From: Candidatus Eiseniibacteriota bacterium
Lineage (GTDB): Bacteria; Eisenbacteria; RBG-16-71-46; SZUA-252
Assembly (NCBI GenBank): GCA_016880395.1
Contig: JAEHDN010000153.1
Coordinates: 1 to 13,899, forward strand
Direction: 5' to 3'
Length of the DNA: 13,899 bases
The position numbers and the translations under genes are program-made. Under the pieces are notes generated by a model, which was given only the letters and a program-made list of their open reading frames with translations, was not told the origin of the DNA and did no database searches. Below are positions 5,654-12,241 of the stretch, piece by piece. How positions within the stretch are numbered: the stretch's first letter is position 1; each line of letters begins with the position of its first letter.

Positions 5654-6388
5654 TCAGCGTCTCCTCCGGCTGTGCTCGGTCGCCTCTCGCCATCCCGAGA
5701 TCATGACGCTCTCCTCCGCCGGCGCGTCTCCGGTCACTTGGAGCACCTCTCCGTCTGGAGAGAGCACCACGATGCGGTGGGCAACGGTGTTCATGTCGAA
5801 GGCGCCGTCGTCGACGCCCCAGTAGAGGTGCAGGTTCGCGACGAAGACGTCGTGAAACTCGGCATCGTCGAGAGCGAACCGTTCCTTCCGGTCGATCGTG
5901 GCCCAGTAGGCCAGCTCGGCCCAATGCGGCGCCCGCGTCCCGGTGTTCGCGTAGACGTGCAGGCGATATCGCTCGCAGAGATCGGCGTAGTAGCGGACGG
6001 CTCGCCACGTCACCGCGTGCGGAATCCGGTTCGGGCCGACGCCCCTCGACCACCAAACCACCGCGCGGAACGTGTCGGGTCCCATCTCCCACCGGTGCTC
6101 GAGCGCGTTTGCGACCAGGGACTCGCGGTCGGGATAGGTGGACTCCGCGATGGCCAGGAGCCGAACGCTCAGGCTGTCGAACGCGGCGCGCCGCACCGAC
6201 ACACTGAACGCGCCATCGGTCTCCTCCGATCCCGGGCGCTCCGCCTGCACGTCCGCCTCGTCATAGTCGACGAAGTACCTCGGAGGGGCGGCGCTTGCGA
6301 ACTGTGGCGCGGCGAGGGCGGCGAAGGCTGTCGGCGCCAGGTAGACGGCGAGCGCGAAGATCTGCCGCCTCAGTGTGGTTCGTTCCAT
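5654..6388 (-). CDS. exported protein of unknown function
   Basis: The product is 244 residues. The ATG at 6388 follows GAGG with 6-nt spacing. Residues 1-32 look like a signal peptide (basic start, long hydrophobic core, FASA before APP). I recognise no family. Visible features: a Trp/Tyr-rich middle (VVWWSRGVGPNRIPHAVTW at about 111-129; HVYANTGTRAPHWAELAYW at about 145-163), then VANLHLYWGVDDGAF, and a C-terminal beta-like segment HRIVVLSPDGEVLQVTGD. The tail is arginine-rich. There is no membrane anchor beyond the signal and no heme or metal motif. It is the first gene of a coupled pair with the secreted dehydrogenase, so both probably act in the same periplasmic or extracellular process; a partner or substrate-binding role is only inferred from context. 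Confidence 0.7.
   Translation of the reverse strand: MERTTLRRQIFALAVYLAPTAFAALAAPQFASAAPPRYFVDYDEADVQAERPGSEETDGAFSVSVRRAAFDSLSVRLLAIAESTYPDRESLVANALEHRWEMGPDTFRAVVWWSRGVGPNRIPHAVTWRAVRYYADLCERYRLHVYANTGTRAPHWAELAYWATIDRKERFALDDAEFHDVFVANLHLYWGVDDGAFDMNTVAHRIVVLSPDGEVLQVTGDAPAEESVMISGWREATEHSRRRR
5661..5667 (-). promoter_or_regulatory. strong ribosome-binding site deciding the GTG start of the dehydrogenase
   Basis: On the minus strand GGAGGAG lies 8 nt before the GTG at 5652-5650 and inside the last codons of the upstream gene, whose TGA (5656-5654) is one base from that GTG. A ribosome finishing the first gene is placed to restart on the second, so the two products are probably translationally coupled. 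Confidence 0.7.
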
Positions 6389-6524
6389 CTGTCACCTCGG
6401 AGCCCGGCGGCTCCCCTCGATGATGCGCCGCCCGCTCCGGTCCGCCAAGCCTCAAGTGGCCGCGTCGGGGCGCCGGGCTGCGGGGCCGCGGTGACCCTCC
6501 ACACGGCGGCACCGAAATCGGGGG

Positions 6525-6551
6525 TTGCCCCGGGGCGGACTGGGGTAAAAT
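6525..6551 (+). promoter_or_regulatory. candidate promoter of the VOC gene
   Basis: TTGCCC (6525-6530) and TAAAAT (6546-6551) are separated by 15 bp, shorter than ideal. TAAAAT is the most A+T-rich hexamer in the 246-bp divergent gap between 6388 and 6635. Transcription would start near 6558, placing the 6565-6587 hairpin at the 5' end of the mRNA. Confidence 0.4.
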
Positions 6552-6564
6552 GGTGGTCCTCGAC

Positions 6565-6587
6565 CCGGGCCGGCACCGCCGGCCCGG
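6565..6587 (+). other. perfect GC hairpin in the leader of the VOC gene
   Basis: CCGGGCCGGC (6565-6574), loop ACC, GCCGGCCCGG (6578-6587) form a perfect 10-bp stem 47 nt before the start codon. There is no T-run. If the promoter at 6525-6551 is real, this is a 5' leader stem that could stabilise the mRNA or modulate its expression. Otherwise it may be a bidirectional transcription barrier between the divergent genes. Confidence 0.45.
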
Positions 6588-6634
6588 TCCCCGGCGCCAC
6601 GACACTCCACCCTTTTCAGGGAGGTATGGTTCCC

Positions 6635-7108
6635 ATGGCCCAGACGAAAGCGATTCCCGATGGCTACACCACGGTCACACCGTCGCTCGTCCAGACGGAC
6701 AGCGTCAAGGCGATCGAGTTCTACAAGAAGGCCCTCGGAGCGCAGGAGCTGATGCGCATGCCGGGGCCGGATGGCAAGATCATGCACGCGGAGATCAAGA
6801 TCGGAAACGCGCACGTGATGATGAACGACGAGATCATGGGCTCCAAGTCGGCCCAGACCCTCGGCGGCTCCCCCGTCACCTTCTACCTGTACGTCGACGA
6901 CGCGGACGCCGCGTTCCGCAAGGCGATCGCCGCCGGCTGCAAGGAGATCATGCCGGTCGCGGACATGTTCTGGGGCGACCGCATGGGCTGTTTCTCCGAT
7001 CCCTACGGCTACAAGTGGAACGTCGCCACACACGTGAAGGACATGACCCCCGAGGAGATGAAGCGGGGTCAGGAGGAGTGGATGAAGCAGATGGCCGGGG
7101 CCCGCTAG
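6635..7108 (+). CDS. VOC-superfamily (glyoxalase/PhnB-like) protein
   Basis: The product is 157 residues. The ATG at 6635 is chosen over an in-frame ATG at 6626 because GGGAGG at 6619-6624 is 10 nt from the former and directly abuts the latter. The sequence fits PhnB-like VOC proteins throughout: VTPSLVQTDSVKAIEFYKKA at 14-33, then LGAQE, KIMHAEIKIGNAHVMMND, FYLYVDDADAAFRKAIAAG, and the closing block MGCFSDPYGYKWNVATH. VOC proteins pair beta-alpha-beta-beta-beta units around a metal; PhnB-like members are rarely assigned a reaction, so none is claimed. It is cytoplasmic with no signal peptide. It is divergent from the exported pair on the left and separated by a strong hairpin from the lyase fusion on the right, so it is probably monocistronic. 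Confidence 0.88.
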   Translation: MAQTKAIPDGYTTVTPSLVQTDSVKAIEFYKKALGAQELMRMPGPDGKIMHAEIKIGNAHVMMNDEIMGSKSAQTLGGSPVTFYLYVDDADAAFRKAIAAGCKEIMPVADMFWGDRMGCFSDPYGYKWNVATHVKDMTPEEMKRGQEEWMKQMAGAR

Positions 7109-7127
7109 CCCCGTTCGATCGACCCGT

Positions 7128-7158
7128 CGGCCCCCCGGCCCGCGCGGCCGGGGGGCCG
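7128..7158 (+). terminator. 13-bp GC hairpin terminating the VOC transcript
   Basis: CGGCCCCCCGGCC (7128-7140), loop CGCGC, GGCCGGGGGGCCG (7146-7158) form a perfect 13-bp stem beginning 20 bp after the VOC stop. No T-tract follows, common for terminators in very G+C-rich genomes. Its stability and position argue for termination. Confidence 0.65.
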
Positions 7159-7202
7159 GGCGCTACTCCCTCCGTACCACGTTCCGGATCCCCCGCTTCC
7201 GC

Positions 7203-7208
7203 TAGACT
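7203..7208 (+). promoter_or_regulatory. candidate -10 element of the lyase-fusion gene
   Basis: TAGACT lies 30 bp before the ATG at 7239, implying a leader of about 24 nt that contains the GAGG ribosome-binding site at 7231-7234. The nearest -35 candidate, TTCCGG at 7182-7187, is poor and 15 bp away. Given the terminator just upstream, a promoter is needed in this gap. Confidence 0.3.
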
Positions 7209-7238
7209 CGCCGCGAGGTCCTTCTCGTGCGAGGTGTC

Positions 7239-9947
7239 ATGCCGATCCCCGTCCCGATCCACGAGCCGCACAAGATCAAGACCGTCCGTCTCGTCTCCTT
7301 TCCCAGTCTCGAGGAGCGACGGCGGCACCTGGCGGACGCGCATTTCAACACCTTTCATCTGACCTCCTCGCAGATCAACTTCGACATGGCCTCCTACGGC
7401 ACGAGCGCGTTCAGCCAGGAGCAGCTCTCCGGCCAGCTCCTCGGGGACGAGGCGTACGCCGGGGCCAGGAACTTCGAGAACCTGACGCGCGCGGTGAACC
7501 GCGTGCTCGGCCACACGTACGTCTGCCCGACCCACAACATCCTGGGATCGATCCAGCTCCTCCTCACGCACCTCGCCACGGCCGGCGGCTCGGTCGCGAC
7601 CAACGCGGCGGGGCGTCACGACGCGCTCGCGCCGCGCCAGATCGCGGCGATCGACGTACGCGGGCACCGGGATACGGTGTTCACGGGGGACGCCGATCTG
7701 GACGCGCTCCGCCGCGCTCTCATCGACGACGGCTGCCCGATCGTGGAGATGCAGGCATTCGCCGACGGCATGCATCCGTTCAGCCTCGCGAATCTGCTCG
7801 CCGTGCGCGCCCTCGCGGACCGTCGAGGCGCGCGTCTCGTGCTCGATGCCTCCCGCGTCATCGAGAACGCCTGGTACGTCCAGCGGCACGAGCCGGGGCT
7901 CGGCGACCGCTCGATCGCCGATCTCGTGAAGCAGATGGCGAAGACCGCGCACATCGTGATGATGGACGGCGCCCAGGATCCCAAGTGCACGACGGGAGGT
8001 CTCCTCACGACGGATCACCCCGCCGACCACGAGCGGTTCATCCAGTCGGTCGTCGTCTACGAGGGGCTCCACACGTACGGCGGCATGTCCGGCCGGACGA
8101 TGGAGGTCCTCGCCCGCGGCCTCGAAGAGATGTGCGACGAGTCCGAGGTGCAGTGGGTGATGCGCGTGACCGAGCACTTCACCGAGACCCTCCGCGCGGC
8201 CGGGGTTCCGCTCGAGCGGGGGTGCGACGGAGCCTACCTGGACGCGGTCCGCTTCCTGCCCCACGTGCGGGAGCACGCGCCGCACGCGCTCGCGTGCGCC
8301 CTCTACCAGACCTGCGGCGCCCGCGCGGTGGTGCCCGGGGCCGCGGGTCAGAGCCCCTACCTGCCCGTCCAGATCCCCCGGCTCGCGATGACGGCCTGGC
8401 AGCTCAACCAGGCCGCGGAGGCCATCGTCCGCCTCTACGCACACCGGAGCCGCGTGGCCCCGCTCGAGCTCCAGACCGGCGGCGCGTGGAACGATCAGCT
8501 CCGCTTCCGCTCGGTGTTCGCCGATCTCGAGCCCTACGATTTCGACTGCTATCCGTTCGTGGTGCACACCATGGAGCGAATCGCCGAGACGACCCGCGAG
8601 CACCGGGAGCGCGCGATCCGCGAGGCGGGCTACAACACGTTCCTGCTCCCCTCGTCCGACGTGACGATCGACCTCCTGACCGATTCCGGGACGTCGGCGA
8701 TGAGCACCGACCAGTGGGCCGCCTACGAGGCCGCGCGGGCCACGCCCGCCACGTCCGACGCATACCTCGGCTTCGTGGCGACGATGCAGCGTATCTACGG
8801 CTACCAGCACATCATCCCCACCCACCAAGGGCGCGCGGCGGAGCACATCCTGAGCCGCATCGCCATCCGCCCGGGGCAGCTCGTCCCCGGAAACATGTAC
8901 TTCACCACGACGAAGCTCCATCAGGAGCTGGCCGGAGGCGTGTTCGTCGACGTGATCGTGGACGAGGCGCACGACCCCGCGAACCGCCACCCCTGGAAGG
9001 GGAACATCGATCTCGCCAAGCTGCGGGGCGTGGTGGACCGGCACGGCGTCGACCAGATCGCCTATGTCTCCTTCGAGCACTCGGTGAACATGGCGGGCGG
9101 GCAGCCGGTGAGCATGGACAACATGAAGGAGGTCTACGCGTACTGCAGCGCCGCGGGCATCCCGGTCTTCTTCGACGCGACCCGCGCCGTCGAGAACGCC
9201 TACCTCATCCAGAAGCGGGACGCCAGGTACCGTCGCACGCACGTGCGCGACATCCTGCGGGAGATGATGCTCTACGGTGACGGATGCACGGTCTCGGGCA
9301 AGAAGGACTACCTCGTCAACATCGGCGGACTCCTCGGGTTCAAGGACGACACCGCTCTGGCGAAGAAGGCCGAGGATCTGCTCCGCGTGTACGAGGGGGG
9401 CGTGACGGACGGCGGGCTCGCGCCGGCCGACCTTGCGGCGATGGCGCGCGGAGCCGAGGAGATGCTCGACGACCGGTACATCCGGACGCGAGTGGAGCAG
9501 GCCGCCTTCCTGGGCGAGCGCTTGAGCGAGGCCGGAGTCCCGACCGTGCTCCCGCCGGGAACGCACGCCATCTTCATCGACGCGCGGCGGTTCCTGCCGC
9601 ACATCGACCAGGACGAGTATCCGGCGCAGCGGCTTGCGGCGGAGATCTACCTCGAGACCGGCGTACGGGTGATGGAGCGGGGTAACGTCTCGAAGGGGCG
9701 CGATCCACAGACCGGACAGAACTACCGGCCAGCGCTCGAGCTGGTCCGGCTCACGATTCCGCGGCGCGTCTACACGAACGACCACATGCGCGCGGTCGCG
9801 GACGGCATCATCCGGGTCTTCCGCCGGCGCGAGGCGATTGGCGGGCTCCGGTTCGTGCACGAGCCGCCGCAGCTCCGCTTCTTCCAGGGGCGCTTCGCGC
9901 CGCTTCTGCCCGCGGGCCGCGAGGTCGCGTCGGGCTCCCCCGCCTAG
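7239..9947 (+). CDS. tandem fusion of two tyrosine phenol-lyase/tryptophanase-family domains
   Basis: The product is 902 residues; family enzymes have about 460. ATG 7239 has GAGG 4 nt upstream; a GTG at 7227 is possible. N-half, about 1-405: FNTFHLTSSQ, GDEAYAG (Y73), LDASRVIENAW, VVYEGLHTYGG. C-half, about 435-890: YNTFLL, PTHQGR (R532), YFTTTKLHQE, VNMAGGQPVS, FDATRAVENAY, SGKKDYLVNIGG, MERG, VRLTIPRRVYT, LRFF. By Citrobacter tyrosine phenol-lyase numbering, the C-half keeps K257 (K689), R100, T124 (T556), N185 (N617), D214, R217, R381 (R814) and R404 (R837). The N-half has Q246 for K257, L102 for R100 and P376 for R404. Conversely the N-half keeps E69, Y71, Y291 and R297 (E71, Y73, Y280, R286), which the C-half replaces with A501, P503, D724 and A730. 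Family enzymes beta-eliminate tyrosine or tryptophan using PLP. The exact substrate is unproven, but R814 and T556 favour a tyrosine-type substrate. No signal peptide, so cytoplasmic. Confidence 0.92.
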   Translation: MPIPVPIHEPHKIKTVRLVSFPSLEERRRHLADAHFNTFHLTSSQINFDMASYGTSAFSQEQLSGQLLGDEAYAGARNFENLTRAVNRVLGHTYVCPTHNILGSIQLLLTHLATAGGSVATNAAGRHDALAPRQIAAIDVRGHRDTVFTGDADLDALRRALIDDGCPIVEMQAFADGMHPFSLANLLAVRALADRRGARLVLDASRVIENAWYVQRHEPGLGDRSIADLVKQMAKTAHIVMMDGAQDPKCTTGGLLTTDHPADHERFIQSVVVYEGLHTYGGMSGRTMEVLARGLEEMCDESEVQWVMRVTEHFTETLRAAGVPLERGCDGAYLDAVRFLPHVREHAPHALACALYQTCGARAVVPGAAGQSPYLPVQIPRLAMTAWQLNQAAEAIVRLYAHRSRVAPLELQTGGAWNDQLRFRSVFADLEPYDFDCYPFVVHTMERIAETTREHRERAIREAGYNTFLLPSSDVTIDLLTDSGTSAMSTDQWAAYEAARATPATSDAYLGFVATMQRIYGYQHIIPTHQGRAAEHILSRIAIRPGQLVPGNMYFTTTKLHQELAGGVFVDVIVDEAHDPANRHPWKGNIDLAKLRGVVDRHGVDQIAYVSFEHSVNMAGGQPVSMDNMKEVYAYCSAAGIPVFFDATRAVENAYLIQKRDARYRRTHVRDILREMMLYGDGCTVSGKKDYLVNIGGLLGFKDDTALAKKAEDLLRVYEGGVTDGGLAPADLAAMARGAEEMLDDRYIRTRVEQAAFLGERLSEAGVPTVLPPGTHAIFIDARRFLPHIDQDEYPAQRLAAEIYLETGVRVMERGNVSKGRDPQTGQNYRPALELVRLTIPRRVYTNDHMRAVADGIIRVFRRREAIGGLRFVHEPPQLRFFQGRFAPLLPAGREVASGSPA

Positions 9948-12241
9948 CGGAGCAGCACCACTTTGCGCGTGTCGGACGCGCCCTCCGACTCGATCCGGTA
10001 GAAGTAGGTTCCCGACGCCACCAGGACGCCGCGCTGGTCCGTGCCGTCCCACCGCACCGATGTCGATCCCACCGGCAGGAGCCCGTTCTTGAGCTCGCGC
10101 ACGAGGCGCCCGTGCACGTCGAAGACCGCCACGCGCCCCTCACGGGGCCTGCCGACGTCGAAGGCGATCGTCGCCTGCGCGCGGAAGGGATTCGGGTAGG
10201 CGGCATGGAGCGTCATCGCGGCGGGTGCGATCGTCGCGGGCTCCTCGGCGACGGCGGTCACGTCGCCGAAAAGAAGCTCGTACGTGTCGTCTTTGAAGAC
10301 GCCGTCCAGGCCGCCATAGACGAGCATGCGCTTGCCCATGGGGTCGTAGATCGCCGTGTGCCCGTCGCGCGACGTCGGCGATATCCCCATCGGGAAGAGG
10401 GGTGTCCAGGCCGGCGCACCGGTCAGAGAAAGGGCCCACGTGTCGCCACAGAACGCTGTGCCGTCGAATCCACCGAAGAGGACCAGACGGTCATGTGTCA
10501 GATCGTAGATCACAGCGGGCTCGTAGCGTGCCGAGGGTGGAGTCCCCGACGCGGCAATGAGCGCCCACGCCAGGGAGCCGGAGAGCGAGAGGGTCCATGC
10601 GTCGTGGAAGAGGGAGCCGTCCGTGCCTCCGAAGATCACCATCCGGTTCGTGAGGGGGTTGCGCGTCGATCCCGCCAGGAATCGTGGCGCCGGAGGCGTC
10701 CCCGCTGGAGAGAGCTCCGACCACGCGGGCGTCCCGGAGAGCGAGAGCGCCCACACGTCCCCGAGCACGACATCGCCGACTCCGCCAAAGATCACGAGGC
10801 GGTCACCGGCCGGGTCGTAGACGCCGGCCGCGCCGTAGCGTGGCGGTGGCGGCGTACCGATGGGGTTGAGCTCGGTCCACGCAGGCGAGGCGCCGAGCGA
10901 CAAGGTCCAGACGTCGTTATGCACGTCGTTGCCTGCGTCGAGGCCGCCGAAAACGACCATGCGGTCGTGGGTCGAGTCATAGACCATGAGGTGCCCTTCA
11001 CGCGCGGCGGGCTTCGTGCCCGACGGAGCGAGATCGATCCAAACCAGCGTCCCCAGATTGAGCGCCCACGTGTCCTGGAAGATTCCCCCGTTCCCGTGAC
11101 CGCCGAACACGATCATGCGCTCGCGAACCGGATCGTGCGCGGCCGCGTGGCCCGTGCGGGGCGGCGCCGGTCCTCCGGCGGGAGCGAGAGCCGACCAGGA
11201 CGTGCTCCCCTGGAGTGAGAGCGCGAGGAGCTCCTGGGTCGGCAATTCTGCGACACCCCCGAAGACGAGCATGCGATCCCCGGCCGTGTCGAGCACCGCG
11301 ACGTGATCGTAGCGACCCATCGGCGTGTTTCCCGACGGCGCGAGCTCCGACCAGGACGGAGAGGCGAAGGGCAGCGCCCACGTCGTGCCGGGGGGCTCGC
11401 TCCCGTCGTCGCCGCCGAAGAGCACCATGCGGTCACGCAACGAGTCGTAGATCGCCTTGTGGCCGACCCGCGGCGGAGGCGGCGTCCCCGCCGGCGTCAG
11501 CTCGGCCCAGGTCGGCCCGGCGAAGGAGAGCGACCAGAGATCGCCCCACAGGTTCGCGCCATCGGTTCCACCGAAGACGACCATCCGATCCCGCACCGAA
11601 TCGTAGATGGCCGAGTGTCGCGAACGGAGATCCGGCGGACCGCCGGCTGCGACGATCGAGGACCACGCGGGTGTCCCCGCGAGCTGGAGCGCCCACGCGT
11701 CGTTGCGGAAGGTGAGCCCGGTCTGGCCGCCGAACACCACCATGCGGTCGCGCACAGGATCGTAGACCGCGCTGTGGCCGGAGCGCGACGGCGGCGGACC
11801 GCCCGTCGGCGCGAGCTGGGTCCAGATCGGGCTCCCGGAGAGCGAGAGCGCCCACAGATCTCCGAGCGCGCCCGGCCCCGCGCCTCCATAGATCAGCATG
11901 CGGTCGCGCACCGGATCGTAGATCGCGCTCGCGCCCCGCCGCGGACTCGGTGGCGTCCCTCCCGTCGCGACGAGCTTCCAGGTCATCGTGCCGTTCAGGC
12001 TCAGCTCCCAGATATCGTTCTTGAGCGACGCGGCGAGCCCGCCGAAGACGAGCATGCGGTTGCGAACGGGATCGTAGATCGCCGCGTGCTGGGCGCGGGC
12101 GGCCGGCGGCGGGAACGAGAGGAGCGACCAGACGCCGTCATCGGTCTGGACCGCCGCGTGGGCCGCTGCCGGAGCCGCGAGACACGAGGCGAGGAGCGCG
12201 GCCGCGATGAGCCGGCCCGCGATGGAGACCCTTCCGATCAT
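9944..12241 (-). CDS. secreted 12-repeat kelch propeller protein with FlgD-like C-terminal sorting domain
   Basis: The product is 765 residues. A signal peptide covers about 1-30 (AAPAAAHAA). Residues 49-660 are twelve kelch-type units of about 51 residues, each following R-x-GH-x-A-IYDP-x-RDRM-VVFGG, a variable loop, D-x-WALSL-x-G, then W-x-x-L-x-P-x-G-x-PP-x-R. Twelve blades suggest one large ring or two six-bladed propellers. Such domains bind proteins or glycans, usually without catalysis. Residues 661-765 form a type IX-style sorting domain: AYPNPF at 681-686, VFDVHGRLVREL, SGTYFYRI, and the ending KVVLLR, resembling the tail of the dehydrogenase at 4120. The ATG overlaps the cytochrome stop (ATGA) with GGAGGG 9 nt upstream, so translation is coupled. 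Its stop shares CTAG with the convergent lyase gene. Partner unknown; outer-surface display is inferred. Confidence 0.88.
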   Translation of the reverse strand: MIGRVSIAGRLIAAALLASCLAAPAAAHAAVQTDDGVWSLLSFPPPAARAQHAAIYDPVRNRMLVFGGLAASLKNDIWELSLNGTMTWKLVATGGTPPSPRRGASAIYDPVRDRMLIYGGAGPGALGDLWALSLSGSPIWTQLAPTGGPPPSRSGHSAVYDPVRDRMVVFGGQTGLTFRNDAWALQLAGTPAWSSIVAAGGPPDLRSRHSAIYDSVRDRMVVFGGTDGANLWGDLWSLSFAGPTWAELTPAGTPPPPRVGHKAIYDSLRDRMVLFGGDDGSEPPGTTWALPFASPSWSELAPSGNTPMGRYDHVAVLDTAGDRMLVFGGVAELPTQELLALSLQGSTSWSALAPAGGPAPPRTGHAAAHDPVRERMIVFGGHGNGGIFQDTWALNLGTLVWIDLAPSGTKPAAREGHLMVYDSTHDRMVVFGGLDAGNDVHNDVWTLSLGASPAWTELNPIGTPPPPRYGAAGVYDPAGDRLVIFGGVGDVVLGDVWALSLSGTPAWSELSPAGTPPAPRFLAGSTRNPLTNRMVIFGGTDGSLFHDAWTLSLSGSLAWALIAASGTPPSARYEPAVIYDLTHDRLVLFGGFDGTAFCGDTWALSLTGAPAWTPLFPMGISPTSRDGHTAIYDPMGKRMLVYGGLDGVFKDDTYELLFGDVTAVAEEPATIAPAAMTLHAAYPNPFRAQATIAFDVGRPREGRVAVFDVHGRLVRELKNGLLPVGSTSVRWDGTDQRGVLVASGTYFYRIESEGASDTRKVVLLR
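10262..12097 (-). repeat. tandem array of about twelve ~153-bp kelch-coding units
   Basis: The coding strand repeats a block for GH-x-A-IYDP-x-RDRM-VVFGG and D-x-WALSLSG roughly every 150-160 bp. Units differ at many positions, so the array is old or under selection rather than freshly duplicated. Units 2 to 4 (about 11470-11940) look most alike. Units 6 and 10 (VAVLDTAGDRM, STRNPLTNRM) are the most diverged. Confidence 0.85.

Noticed and set aside
4108..5706. Open plus-strand frame of 532 codons opposite the dehydrogenase
   Set aside because: Low-complexity Arg/Glu/Val-rich shadow of the propeller gene; the minus strand has a signal peptide, catalytic motifs and a ribosome-binding site.
5540..6634. 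Upstream in-frame extension of the VOC gene that would give a 522-residue protein
   Set aside because: The extension runs antisense through the exported-protein gene and has no VOC similarity; GGGAGG before ATG 6635 fixes the start.
7968..8010. K in DPKCTTGG of the N-half as a possible PLP lysine
   Set aside because: Anchoring on the following GGLL places this lysine four positions after the Schiff-base site, whose position is glutamine (Q246). R100 and R404 equivalents are also lost, so the N-half is read as non-PLP-binding.
6948..10052. Open frame of 1034 codons on the minus strand opposite the lyase fusion and VOC end
   Set aside because: Its translation is Arg/Val/His/Asp-rich without any domain, and it mirrors a plus-strand frame with clear family motifs. 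Long antisense frames are common in G+C-rich coding DNA because stop codons are rare.
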